DNA from: Desulforhopalus sp. IMCC35007
Lineage (GTDB): Bacteria; Desulfobacterota; Desulfobulbia; Desulfobulbales; Desulfocapsaceae
Length of the DNA: 64,000 nucleotides
Direction: 5' to 3'
Assembly: GCF_005116575.1 (NCBI RefSeq)
Contig: NZ_SWCN01000020.1
Span: 41,412-105,411, forward strand
The translations under genes were made by a program, and so were the position numbers. The notes under the pieces are model-generated. The model was not told the DNA's origin and ran no database searches. It saw nothing but the letters and a program-made list of their open reading frames with translations. This document shows, one piece after another, positions 18,064-27,203 of this stretch (the first letter of the stretch is position 1; every line of letters begins with the position of its first letter).

Positions 18064-18984
18064 ATGCCTGGAATCAAGACACTCTTCTTACTGCTTCTAC
18101 CCGCTCTTTTCCTCTTTGCCTGTACGGAGACTGAGGAGCCGATCGAGGTTTCCCTGGATAAACGTCAGGAAATCACCTTCAGGCAGCAGGCCCCCGCAAT
18201 AACCTATGCGTACCTGCCACAGTACTCCAACACAGAGTCATTTCAACGGCACCATCGATTAGTGGCATACCTCTCTGAGCAAACCGGCCTCCCCATCCGC
18301 CAGGTATTTCCGGACACCTTTGACAATTATATCAGTATGGTAGGCCAGGGTAAGATTGATATATCATTTTCCAACCCATTTATTTACGTCAAACTGGCCA
18401 ACCGCTATGGCGTTAAAGCCATGGCAAGAATCATCGAGTCTGATGGACGTGCAGAGTTCCGCGGCCAGATCATCGCCCGCAGAGATAATACAGCAATTCA
18501 ATCCATTGAAGATTGTCGTGGCAAATCATGGGTCGCCGTTGATCCTTCATCGGCCGGAGGCTATCTGTTCCCCCTTGGTCTTTTTAGTGATCACCAGATT
18601 CCGTTAAAGGATTTCAGAGAAGTGGCCTTTGCCGGTGGGAGACAGGAAAATGTTATTTTAGGTGTATATGCCGGACTCCACGACATCGGTACCATACGCG
18701 AAGGCGCCCTGAACGTTGTAAAAGACAAAATCAACATCGACCAGATAAAAGTGGTTGCCAGTTCAAGCTGGTATCCGGGCTGGGTCTACGCCTACAGCCC
18801 AAGGCTTTCCCAGGAGGTCGCAGACAAAATAAGGAATGCCATGCTCGCACTCGATTACAAAAACAATCCGCAGCACCGACAGATTCTTGATGCCGCAAAA
18901 TTCATCGGCTTTGTGCCCTCAGACGACCGGGATTTTGATCGAATCCGGGAGTTGAGCAAAAAAGTGGGGCTGGATCTTGATTAA
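18064..18984 (+). CDS. PhnD-like phosphate/phosphonate-type substrate-binding lipoprotein
   Basis: Starting at 18064 the 306-residue product opens with a lipoprotein signal ending in the lipobox LFAC, so it should be anchored at the outer face of the inner membrane. The mature part is a PhnD/PBP-like_2 domain: QVFPDTFDNYISMVGQGKID near residue 80, then FSNPFIYVKLANRYG, GKSWVAVDPSSAGGYLFP and the ARDIG..REG-type turn (HDIGTIREGAL). No ABC permease or ATPase is nearby. Instead its 3' end overlaps the start of a histidine kinase by eight bases, which suggests it is the sensory receptor for that kinase rather than part of a transporter. Ligand unknown. Confidence 0.85.
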   Translation: MPGIKTLFLLLLPALFLFACTETEEPIEVSLDKRQEITFRQQAPAITYAYLPQYSNTESFQRHHRLVAYLSEQTGLPIRQVFPDTFDNYISMVGQGKIDISFSNPFIYVKLANRYGVKAMARIIESDGRAEFRGQIIARRDNTAIQSIEDCRGKSWVAVDPSSAGGYLFPLGLFSDHQIPLKDFREVAFAGGRQENVILGVYAGLHDIGTIREGALNVVKDKINIDQIKVVASSSWYPGWVYAYSPRLSQEVADKIRNAMLALDYKNNPQHRQILDAAKFIGFVPSDDRDFDRIRELSKKVGLDLD

Positions 18985-21055
18985 TACGCTGTCGAGATTT
19001 TTTCATCGCCTGAGGTTTAAGACCAAGCTTATCCTGGGGATGACCTTTATGCTCGTCTTCTGCGGCCTGGGAGTTGGACTCATTCTGTCGGCCATGTCGT
19101 CAAATGCCCTCCTGGAAGAAGGCAGAAAAAGAGGTATGGCCCTCACATCGAGTCTGGCCTTTCAGCTGACAGAACCCATTCTGGCCCTGGATTTTCTGCA
19201 CATGAAAAACCTCATCGATAATGTCCACAATCAGTATGATGATATTATCTATATTTTTCTCACCGACGATAACTCCAATATTCTCTCCCACACCTTTTCT
19301 GGAGGGTTTCCGACAGATCTTCTGAACGTCAATGTTGATAACCTGAAACCCCAGCCAATTCTTCTCTCCACCGAACAGGGGCTGGTGTACGACTTTAATG
19401 TCCAGGTACATCTGGGAGAGAAAAATCTGGGATTCGCCAGGTTGGGATTATCGAGAAAGAAAATAGATACCCAGATCAACCGCCAACGTTTGACCAGCCT
19501 TTTAAGCACCATGGGAGTCGTTGGTTTAGGGATCATTCTTGCGCTTTGGTTTGCCCGTACCGTAACCCTTCGCCTTGACCGTCTGCGAAAATCTGTAGGA
19601 GAAATTATTCGCGGCAACCTCAATGTTCAGGCAGGATTTCCACTGGAAAAATATTGTTGGCAAATCATGCAATGCAACCACACAGATTGCCCGGCCTACG
19701 GCGATGTCCAAAGGCGCTGCTGGTATCTTGCGGGAACCATGTGCCCCAATTGCGGTGATAAACAATATCCTTTCAAGATGGAAAACTGTCGGCAATGCCC
19801 AGTCTTTAAGCATAACTTTGGTGACGAACTCCAGGACCTTGCCGAGGCCTTTGATGCAATGGCGGTGACCGTCAAAAACGACATCGAAGAGCTCACCGAA
19901 CGGGAAAAAACCATCGCCCGGCAGGAGGGCCTGCTGAAAAGCATTATGAATGGTACTCCCGACTTCGTCACCCTGCAGGACACGAATCTCAAGTATACCT
20001 TTGCCGGTAAAGCCTTTTGCAATTATTTCAATATGGATGAAAAAGAGATCATCGGTAAAACAGATTGGGACATTTTCACCCAGCAACAGGCCCAGATTAA
20101 CACTGATGAGAACAAGCAGATCCTTGCAACAGGGGTGCCCCTGGCCAAACAGATCACCTTCAAACGAGCCAACGAACAGAAGTGGTTTCATGTGGTCAAG
20201 GTCCCTGTTTATGATCAGGACGGAAGTATTATGGGTCTTCTTCTCACTTCCAGGGATATTTCCATGATCAAAAAATTCCAGGAACAACTTATCCAATCCC
20301 AGAAGATGGAAGATCTTGGCCGCCTTGCCGGAGGCGTTGCCCACGAAATTAATACCCCTTTGGGCATTATTTTAGGCTACTCCCAGCTGATGATGGACGA
20401 CATTGAAGATGAAGAGCTCCTTGAGGGCATGAGAATCATCGAGAAGCAGACCAAGGTCTGCCGGAAAATTGTCGCAGACCTTCTTGGTTTTTCCAGAAGC
20501 TCCGTGGAAGTCGTTGGAACCATAGATATCAATAAATCTGTCCAGGAAGTCATCAGACTGGTTGAACATGCATTTTTTATGAACCGGATAAAAATCATCT
20601 CAACCTTAGATACAAACATCCCACTTCTACCGGGCGACCAGGAAAGGCTCAAACAGGTATGGCTGAACCTGATGAATAACGCAGCAGACGTGATTGAGCA
20701 GGATGGGGTAATACAGGTTCAGACCAGACTGGTAGCAAGTGAACAAAAGATTATTGTCAGCGTTGCAGACAGCGGCAAGGGCATTGCACAACAACATCTG
20801 AACATCATTTTTGATCCATTCTTTACGACCAAACAGGTCGGCAAGGGTACGGGGCTGGGTCTCTCCGTCTCGTTTGGAATTATCAAAGACCACGGGGGTA
20901 AAATCTCAGCCCTTAGTCCAGTACCTGAAGATTATCTCACCAAGGAATTACTGGCCTGTGACAATGCAGGTCCCGGAGCCGTTTTTGTCGTCGAACTCCC
21001 TCTCAGCATAGACGACACGACCAAAGAGACGGATAAAACAGACGGGGCGCATTAG
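18977..21055 (+). CDS. Sensor histidine kinase with HAMP, two-CW cysteine-rich segment and PAS domain
   Basis: The start is a TTG at 18977 overlapping the lipoprotein gene. The 692 residues run: transmembrane helix about 17-38, periplasmic domain 40-172, helix 175-194, HAMP-like linker, cysteine-rich segment about 226-275, PAS 320-430, HisKA with His456 in GGVAHEINTPLGI, and a HATPase domain with NLMNNAADV, VADSGKGIA and GTGLGLSVS. The cysteine segment has eight cysteines (228, 233, 238, 249, 256, 259, 271, 274), with CWQI and CWYLAGT placing it in the two-CW type, presumably binding metal or reporting redox. No response regulator is adjacent. Together with the lipoprotein it forms a receptor-kinase unit of unknown input. 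Confidence 0.9.
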   Translation: MINTLSRFFHRLRFKTKLILGMTFMLVFCGLGVGLILSAMSSNALLEEGRKRGMALTSSLAFQLTEPILALDFLHMKNLIDNVHNQYDDIIYIFLTDDNSNILSHTFSGGFPTDLLNVNVDNLKPQPILLSTEQGLVYDFNVQVHLGEKNLGFARLGLSRKKIDTQINRQRLTSLLSTMGVVGLGIILALWFARTVTLRLDRLRKSVGEIIRGNLNVQAGFPLEKYCWQIMQCNHTDCPAYGDVQRRCWYLAGTMCPNCGDKQYPFKMENCRQCPVFKHNFGDELQDLAEAFDAMAVTVKNDIEELTEREKTIARQEGLLKSIMNGTPDFVTLQDTNLKYTFAGKAFCNYFNMDEKEIIGKTDWDIFTQQQAQINTDENKQILATGVPLAKQITFKRANEQKWFHVVKVPVYDQDGSIMGLLLTSRDISMIKKFQEQLIQSQKMEDLGRLAGGVAHEINTPLGIILGYSQLMMDDIEDEELLEGMRIIEKQTKVCRKIVADLLGFSRSSVEVVGTIDINKSVQEVIRLVEHAFFMNRIKIISTLDTNIPLLPGDQERLKQVWLNLMNNAADVIEQDGVIQVQTRLVASEQKIIVSVADSGKGIAQQHLNIIFDPFFTTKQVGKGTGLGLSVSFGIIKDHGGKISALSPVPEDYLTKELLACDNAGPGAVFVVELPLSIDDTTKETDKTDGAH

Positions 21056-21311
21056 ATATCTTGACTTTTTTAGTCAGAATATATTGAAAAGATATCGACT
21101 TTAGAGAGGCAAGGTTCAAAGGCATTGATAGAGACAAATCGAACAATGAGATGGTAGCTGGCTTCCAGATAACACCACAACAACACAGGTTAACCAGGTA
21201 GAAGTGGCCTTCCCATGGCAATTATGACTTGCCAAGACAGGCTGAAATATTGAGATAGCTGGAAAACTAGACAATCACTGTTGTGTTTAAAAAATAAAAT
21301 GTGGAGGAATT

Positions 21312-21590
21312 GTGAAGCAACAGTTTAGAGATTTAAAAACTTTAATTGATGATTTTGCTGCTCCACATGCAACACAGAATGGAACACAACACGAAAGAGC
21401 GAAAGCGGAGTTGGCGGCCAAATTATCTAGCGAAATTTGCGAATCTCTTGAAAATCTTAAATTGTCAATGAAAGAGAGTGCTGAATCAAACGACAAACTA
21501 AGCAAAAGAGTATTTGGGCTTAACATAGTTTTAGCCATTGCAACATCCGTTGGAGCCATTGCTACTTTGATGATGGCATTCAAAAGCTGA
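21312..21590 (+). CDS. Small tail-anchored hypothetical protein
   Basis: A GTG start at 21312 is preceded by an excellent GGAGGAATT. The 92-residue product is charged and helical at first (residues 1-65, with QHERAKAELAAKLSSEICES) and ends in one hydrophobic helix (about residues 68-88, VFGLNIVLAIATSVGAIATL), so it is probably a single-pass or tail-anchored inner-membrane protein. I do not recognise a family. It is followed 32 bp later by another small protein of the same architecture. Confidence 0.65.
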   Translation: MKQQFRDLKTLIDDFAAPHATQNGTQHERAKAELAAKLSSEICESLENLKLSMKESAESNDKLSKRVFGLNIVLAIATSVGAIATLMMAFKS

Positions 21591-21622
21591 TTTAAATAGA
21601 CTTAAAAACAGGCTCTTTTACG

Positions 21623-21991
21623 ATGATTGAAAATAGAGACATTCCCCACCGGGAAGCCTTTGAGAAATTCAAAGTATCTCATGTAAGATTCTTGGCAGAA
21701 TCTCGTACTGACGAGGTTGGTCCAGCCGCAAGAGCTTGGCTTTCAGAATTACGAGACAATCGTGAAGAAGAAGCTGCATCTAGAAGAGATGCCCGTGAAG
21801 AACGAACACTAGCAATTTCGGAAAGAGCCTTATCTATCTCTAAAGAAGCCAATCGAATTGCCTCTGGGGATCTAGCTGAGGCTCGCAAACAAGCGCGCTG
21901 GGCCAAATGGGCCGCTATTATTGCCACAGTTGCTGCAATTACTGCCGCAAGAGAAAGTATTATCGAAACAATTTCGCTCTTGATGAAATAA
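21623..21991 (+). CDS. Small coiled-coil protein with C-terminal membrane helix
   Basis: The 122-residue product begins like a compact N-terminal domain (IPHREAFEKFKVSHVRFLAE), continues as a strongly charged, alanine-rich predicted coiled coil at about residues 45-95 (REEEAASRRDAREERTLAIS), and ends in a hydrophobic helix at 95-118 (WAAIIATVAAITA). The layout resembles the preceding gene: cytoplasmic helix plus C-terminal anchor. Both may be partners or paralogues in function. No family is recognised, and no enzyme motif is present. Confidence 0.6.
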   Translation: MIENRDIPHREAFEKFKVSHVRFLAESRTDEVGPAARAWLSELRDNREEEAASRRDAREERTLAISERALSISKEANRIASGDLAEARKQARWAKWAAIIATVAAITAARESIIETISLLMK

Positions 21992-22267
21992 AAAAGGTTA
22001 CACAACAAGTCGTTGCTGCGGGACCAAAAACAGCACGGCCCACAGAACTCTCCACGTTGCTTGCAGTTCTCCATAGTAAAAATATCTATGTACCTGGAAA
22101 AGCTGGTTGGATGTATGTTGACTTTAAAACTACCCAAAAGGGTCTAGAGCAGAACGGAACCTTTCTTAAGAATCGGATCGGAAAAATCCAGCACAGTGTT
22201 TTTGCCACATAAAAATCTTAAAAAAAACGGGATAACCAGTGAATTTCACATTCACCTCTAGAAAAAA

Positions 22268-22972
22268 ATGAAAGAAATATTCACATTCGCAGCGCAAATT
22301 TTTCGCGACAATTTTCAATATGTTGCCTTACTTTCCGTTCCATTCATACTACTTGCATTTCCTTCATATTTTATTACTCAGCCAGCTGAAAACAGGATCG
22401 GATATATTTCGGTTATTGGACTGATTGTATATCTCATTGGTTTTGCCGCGTATATGTCTTCGTTGGTTTTCTTCATGTCTCAGGCATACCAAGAAAAGCT
22501 ACAGTCGATCAAATCAAATCTTATTAATGGGCTGGTCTATACGCCTCCTTTAATGGTCACATTGCTTGTCGCCAATTCTCCATTAATAGCTGGTTTTGCC
22601 ACCATGTTCACTCCAACACCTCTCCAGTTTCTCACGTTGCCATTACTCGTTCTTGGTATATACGTTTCATTACGATCAACATTTGCCCCCTTTCACCTTA
22701 TCTTAGAAGGTCAGAAACCAGTAGACGCAATAAAAAGCAGTTTCAGCAGTACAAAAGGACAAGTATCAAAAATTGTTACAGTGGTACTGATGTTTTATAT
22801 TGCTACAACTCTCGTAGAGGTTGCATCGACTTCCAACGCAAATTTTGAACTCTTCAATATCTTGATGTTTTTCATAGGAGTTGCTGTGACCCTGTTAATG
22901 ACCGCCTTCGAGCAAATTGTTGTTTTTAAGATGTACATAAGCAGCTTTGACAACAAATGGGAACAGGTGTGA
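22268..22972 (+). CDS. Polytopic membrane protein of unknown function
   Basis: The 234-residue protein has about six hydrophobic helices: residues 16-34, 44-68, 90-108, 118-136, 165-185 and 195-222. A conserved-looking FAPFHLILEGQKPVDAIKSS segment precedes helix five, a pattern seen in YciC/UPF0259-like and glycerophosphodiesterase membrane-domain relatives (the [FP]-.-L-...G-.-.-.-A-I/L-..S motif). That similarity is weak and I do not assign a function. It stands alone on the plus strand between the small anchored proteins and an orphan binding protein. Confidence 0.65.
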   Translation: MKEIFTFAAQIFRDNFQYVALLSVPFILLAFPSYFITQPAENRIGYISVIGLIVYLIGFAAYMSSLVFFMSQAYQEKLQSIKSNLINGLVYTPPLMVTLLVANSPLIAGFATMFTPTPLQFLTLPLLVLGIYVSLRSTFAPFHLILEGQKPVDAIKSSFSSTKGQVSKIVTVVLMFYIATTLVEVASTSNANFELFNILMFFIGVAVTLLMTAFEQIVVFKMYISSFDNKWEQV

Positions 22973-23191
22973 CATATTCACATTCTACGGAAATACCGGA
23001 ACCGGTCCGGACCAAGTCAACATAGCCATATTGAAGCTTGCCGAGGTTGAACGTGAAGGTACTCCAATGGAGATAAACCGACCATCCTGCAGGGGCACCC
23101 AACCAAGAAGAGGACCGTTGGAATAGTTTTCATAAGGTGTTTCTTCTGGACATATCGATAAACTCAGCCTGAGAGAGAAGGAGGTCTTTAA

Positions 23192-23977
23192 TTGAAAAGA
23201 TTGGTAGCGAGAATCTGCACGATTAGCGTGTTTGTATTGTTTGCTTACCTTACTCCAGCCTCTTGTGAGGAAGAACCCTTCTTTATTGCAGACGATATAG
23301 ATTCGGCCCCCTATATTTTTGGAAAACCGGGTAAAAGACCTGCCGGAATTTTTTACGACATTTGCGAAATTGCCTTCAGGCGCATGGGCATTGCTCTGAA
23401 ACACGAAGTATTTCCTTGGAAAAGAGCTCAGATGGTTGTGGAAACGAAACAGGCTGACGCGCTGATTACTACCCCCACACCCTCCCGGCTTCAATATCTG
23501 GTGCCGAGCCGGGAACCGGTATTGGTAATGAAATATAAAATATTTACCCAGCGGGACAATCCGAACATTGAAAAAATCAAATCGATTCGAGCTTTGTCAG
23601 ATCTCAAGGGATTGAAAATAATTGACTATATCGGTGACGGATGGGCAGAAAAGCATCTTGCCGAATATGGCGTTGAATGGGCACCAAATCTCACTTCGGT
23701 GTGTAAAATGATAGCCTTACATAGAGGGGATGTGTTTTTGCAGGATGAAACCATGGTGTCGTATACAATAAAAAATATAAGAAAAAAAGATGGGGAATCT
23801 GGCCTGATCTACGACAATGTCATTGCGTTTGACGCGCCCATCCCTGACGTCAGCTTTCATCTTCTTATTCGAAAAGATTCGCAATACCTGAAAATCATTC
23901 CAACCTTCGACGACACAATCAGATCAATGCGCGAAGATGGTGAAATAGACAGAATAATTGATAAATGGATACATTAG
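23192..23977 (+). CDS. Family 3 extracellular solute-binding protein (orphan)
   Basis: A TTG start at 23192 follows GAAGGAGG, giving 261 residues with an N-terminal signal peptide (ISVFVLFAYLTPASC). The rest is a PBPb/SBP_bac_3 domain: DSAPYIFGKPGKRPAGIFYD, then FPWKRAQMVVETKQADALIT near residue 75 and DLKGLKIIDYIGDGW near 140, ending with DDTIRSMREDGEIDRIIDKW, which is the standard final helix of the family. Such proteins normally bind amino acids or related polar solutes. No transporter genes accompany it; the next gene, on the other strand, is a GGDEF-EAL protein. A cysteine near residue 27 might be a lipid anchor, but the lipobox is poor. Confidence 0.85.
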   Translation: MKRLVARICTISVFVLFAYLTPASCEEEPFFIADDIDSAPYIFGKPGKRPAGIFYDICEIAFRRMGIALKHEVFPWKRAQMVVETKQADALITTPTPSRLQYLVPSREPVLVMKYKIFTQRDNPNIEKIKSIRALSDLKGLKIIDYIGDGWAEKHLAEYGVEWAPNLTSVCKMIALHRGDVFLQDETMVSYTIKNIRKKDGESGLIYDNVIAFDAPIPDVSFHLLIRKDSQYLKIIPTFDDTIRSMREDGEIDRIIDKWIH

Positions 23978-24002
23978 GACTCCTGAAACAAAGAGGACAA
24001 AT

Positions 24003-24026
24003 GTATTGCAATCGGTATTGCAATCG
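24003..24026. repeat. 12-bp tandem duplication
   Basis: GTATTGCAATCG occurs twice head to tail in the gap between the orphan binding protein and the GGDEF-EAL gene. The unit contains the palindrome ATTGCAAT. It could be a replication-slippage duplication or a pair of binding half-sites. The rest of 23978-24172 holds nothing recognisable. Confidence 0.6.
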
Positions 24027-24172
24027 GACTCGGGCTTGAAGGAAAATCGGCTTAAAGCGGAGGGCAAGTCGGGGTCAGGCTGTACGTCTTGACGTTTCTT
24101 TGTGCATCACACTATCGCCTGTGTACTTTTAAATAGTGCTTGGAGACAAGAACAATCACGAACACAGACGAC

Positions 24173-25831
24173 CTATCCATTCGAATAATTAGGGGGGCCC
24201 GTTATAGTACCTGCTTCCCAGTGGTCGAGCCATTTTTCAAAGGCCTCTGCATCGAAGGGTTCACCAATCCAAAAGCCCTGCTGTATATCACATGCCAGGA
24301 TTTTTAAGTGGTCAAAGGTTTTTTTATCTTCTACACCCTCAGCAACAACTTTTAACCCCAAATTGTGCGCCAGTTGAATAATAGCATTGACTATGGCTGC
24401 ATTATCCCTGCTTTTTTGCAGGTCCGTAACAAATGATTTGTCAATTTTCAGTTCACTTACGGGTAATTTTTTAAGATACGCAAGGGAAGAGTATCCGGTT
24501 CCAAAATCATCAATTGAGAAATTAACCCCCATGTTATGCAGTCTATTCAAAATGTCGAGAGAACGTGAGGGATCAACCATAATCGATGTCTCGGTAATCT
24601 CCATTATCAGCGACTCTGCCGGAAAATTGTTTGAAGCCAGGAGACCCGTGACGATGTCTGGAAAACCTGGGTCTGAAAGACAAACAGAAGAGATATTAAC
24701 CGCTATTCCAAAAGCATAGTTTTTTTGGTGCCAAACGGCACACTGTCGCAGAGCCTCTTTTAAAATCCACAAGGTAAGATCATTGATCAGTCCTGTACGC
24801 TCTGCGAGTGGAACAAACTCATCTGGCAGCAAAAAACCGTGGGATGGATGGTTCCACCTGACCAGAGCCTCCACAGAACAGAGTATTTTGGAATCACTAA
24901 AGACCTTGGGGTGATAGTGGAGCACCAATTCATCGTTTGTAATGGCATTCCTTAATTCCCCCATCAGGGTCAAGCGCCGCGGGTTATGACTATCAAATTC
25001 GGGAGAATAAACCGCAAAGCCCATTTTATCATGTTTAGCAATGTACATCGCAACATCAGCCCTCTGGACCAGTGTATCAGCATCTTTGCCATGATCTGGA
25101 AAAATTGCAGCTCCAATACTCACCTGCACATCCAGGGTGAGATTATCTAAAACAAATGGTGTTGAAAGTGATTTGTGAATGGTGGTACAAAAGTTTTCTA
25201 CATCCGATCTGGACTTCAGGCGAGAGAGTATAAATCCAAATTCATCCCCACCGATCCTGGCAAGAGTGTCCCCCTCCATCAAAGCCCCTGATAAGCGTAA
25301 AGCAACCTGCTTAATAAGCCTGTCCCCATTGAAATGGCCAAGAGTATCATTGACTTCCTTAAACCGGTCAATATCTAACAGCAAGATGCCAAATACAGGG
25401 ACTTTTTGTTGGGATAAAAAGGTTGCCTGTTGCAAACGATCTATAAAAAGAACTCTGTTGGGCAGGTCCGTAAGAGCGTCATGGGTTGCTTCATGGGCCG
25501 CTTTGACCTCGATATCCTTGGTATACGCCCGAAGATCATTGGTCTGGTCCAGTATCATCGAACTGGCTTCAAAGGACATAATGGAACTTACATATTGGCC
25601 CCAGAATGCAAAGATAAAAGGCATACTATCAAGAACCCAGAGCACAACATTATTTTTTTGAGCGGTGATAATAGCAGCCAGGCTCACCTCTCCTGTGATG
25701 AAATATCCCGACATGATTGTAGCTATGACGATTGCGATCATAGCAATACCCGCACCCACTACAGAATGTCTGGATGCTTTCTGTTTTAATAAAGAGGCAT
25801 TTTCCTGAAGAGCATGAAACGTCGTACCCAT
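24173..25831 (-). CDS. Membrane-bound GGDEF-EAL cyclic-di-GMP protein
   Basis: The 552-residue protein has two N-terminal helices (about residues 25-47 and 62-82), a short linker, a GGDEF domain with the intact motif at 194-198 (RIGGDEFGF), and an EAL domain with EAL at 321-323 and the DDFGTGYSSL loop further on. Both active-site signatures are intact, so it could both make and degrade cyclic di-GMP; which activity dominates cannot be read. The residues five positions before GGDEF are MEGD rather than RxxD, so the inhibitory I-site is absent. The N-terminal hydrophobic part has no recognised sensory domain. It ends facing the orphan solute-binding protein gene. Confidence 0.92.
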   Translation of the reverse strand: MGTTFHALQENASLLKQKASRHSVVGAGIAMIAIVIATIMSGYFITGEVSLAAIITAQKNNVVLWVLDSMPFIFAFWGQYVSSIMSFEASSMILDQTNDLRAYTKDIEVKAAHEATHDALTDLPNRVLFIDRLQQATFLSQQKVPVFGILLLDIDRFKEVNDTLGHFNGDRLIKQVALRLSGALMEGDTLARIGGDEFGFILSRLKSRSDVENFCTTIHKSLSTPFVLDNLTLDVQVSIGAAIFPDHGKDADTLVQRADVAMYIAKHDKMGFAVYSPEFDSHNPRRLTLMGELRNAITNDELVLHYHPKVFSDSKILCSVEALVRWNHPSHGFLLPDEFVPLAERTGLINDLTLWILKEALRQCAVWHQKNYAFGIAVNISSVCLSDPGFPDIVTGLLASNNFPAESLIMEITETSIMVDPSRSLDILNRLHNMGVNFSIDDFGTGYSSLAYLKKLPVSELKIDKSFVTDLQKSRDNAAIVNAIIQLAHNLGLKVVAEGVEDKKTFDHLKILACDIQQGFWIGEPFDAEAFEKWLDHWEAGTITGPPNYSNG

Positions 25832-26444
25832 AAGTACCTATCTCCAAAAACATATTCCGAGTATCAGCCGAATTATCTATTTTTAAAAAAAAGCATCTTC
25901 CTCTGTAACAGACAGAGACGTAGCCCGTTGGAGTCAATCCACTCAAACAACATCCCAACAACACATGGATAGGTCACGAGCAAACATAGAATTATTACAA
26001 TGAAAAAGCTAGGGAAGTTTGGCTACGCTTTGATAGAGTTGGTGGGTAACTCTAAAAACAATTGGTGTCTGATACAGTTGAAGCTTGGTGAGAAGAGCTT
26101 CTCAATCGATATGCGGAATCACCAGAGTCCGGTTGGTAACCGGATATCAAACGAAAAGGTGTCATCTTTCTACAATATAGATCCTTGTTTTTAGATATAA
26201 TTTCCATTATCTACATTCAGAGGAAAAGTGGCGGCAGGAAAGAAGATAATTGAACCGGGATAGTAGTAGCGGCGTTATTGTCTGATACTACCAACACAAC
26301 CACCCCTGAGGTGATGAGGTCTTTGTAGATGTCAGGGCATCTTCTCTACTCTGCAACGATCCGTTAGGGAAAGAAGCACACGGAACCCCTTCCCTCTGCG
26401 ACGTCGAGGTGTTTGGGCTCTCCTTCAGCAAAAACAACACAACC
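25832..26444. other. Long intergenic region, no supported gene
   Basis: A 64-codon frame at 26000-26194 has an ATG but no ribosome binding site and no recognisable motif, so I do not call it. Minor palindromes occur: GAGAAG/CTTCTC near 26092-26105 and CCGGTT/AACCGG near 26129-26143. Nothing else is recognised. Confidence 0.35.
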
Positions 26445-26849
26445 ATGGCAGAAGATATGAACGATACATTTGAGCAGATAAGCGTCATCGGTTTTATGAA
26501 GCACAATGGTGGTATGGAGTTCAGAACCATTTCTGAAACTGAGTATCAATTCAAGACGAAAGTTCAGGACATCCATCTCAATCCCGGAGGCATTACCCAT
26601 GGCGGCTTCATCATGAGTCTTATGGATTCTGGAATGGGTACTGCTGCCCATCGCGTGCTTGCAAAAAATGCGAGGGCGGCAACTATTTCTTTTGATGTGA
26701 AATTTATCTCCGCCTCAAGAACGGGGGATGTACTGCTGGGAACAGCCAAGGTGCTGAGAAAAACACGTTCTCTGGTCTTCATGCAGGGCGAATTGCGATC
26801 TGGTAATCAGCTCATTGCAACAGCTGAAGGGATCTGGAAGGTGCTCTGA
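26445..26849 (+). CDS. PaaI-type hotdog thioesterase
   Basis: The start at 26445 gives 135 residues; a GTG 12 codons upstream (26409) is possible. The single hotdog domain carries the HLNPGGITHGGFIMSLMDS motif, in which the N/H-GG-H-G-G pattern is the PaaI/YdiI signature, with AATISFDVKFISASRTGDV as the following strand region. Such enzymes hydrolyse acyl-CoA or aryl-CoA thioesters. It is a single gene; a second family member lies at 33.6 kb. Substrate not predictable. Confidence 0.85.
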   Translation: MAEDMNDTFEQISVIGFMKHNGGMEFRTISETEYQFKTKVQDIHLNPGGITHGGFIMSLMDSGMGTAAHRVLAKNARAATISFDVKFISASRTGDVLLGTAKVLRKTRSLVFMQGELRSGNQLIATAEGIWKVL

Positions 26850-27070
26850 GCCATCTGCCCCTCTTTTTGTTGCCTTGCAGATGCCTGTCAATATTTTGAG
26901 CGTAAAACCTTGGTTGATTTCGCAGCAGCGTAGGAAAAAGATATTTTCCATCGATCCTCACAAAGGCAAACCTCGAATTGCCTAATATACAGCTAACACT
27001 TCTCTGTAATAACAAATATTTACGCTTGATCCGAGCCTGCTCTCTTGCGCTGTAGATAAGAAAAATTCTT

Positions 27071-27098
27071 TGGACAACTGTAAAAGGATACATACTAT
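27071..27098 (+). promoter_or_regulatory. Candidate sigma-70 promoter upstream of the acidic hypothetical gene
   Basis: TGGACA at 27071-27076 and TACTAT at 27093-27098 are 16 bases apart and lie about 105 bases before the start codon at 27204. The remainder of 26850-27203 contains no supported gene. Confidence 0.35.
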
Positions 27099-27203
27099 CG
27101 ACAAGTGGTTGTACAGATATGGTTTTTGCAACAGTTCTTAAGCAGAGCTAAAAAAGCATCACCATCGGCTTTCCGTAGCTATTATCCTCTAAAGGAGATT
27201 GTA

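Noticed and set aside
19526..20344. 272-codon minus-strand frame
   Set aside because: It lies opposite the PAS and two-CW part of a well-supported histidine kinase and shows no recognisable domain.
21907..22212. 101-codon plus-strand frame after the coiled-coil protein gene
   Set aside because: It overlaps the end of that gene in another frame, has no ribosome binding site and no recognisable motif.
26000..26194. 64-codon frame in a long intergenic gap
   Set aside because: No ribosome binding site and no family resemblance; expected by chance in AT-rich DNA.
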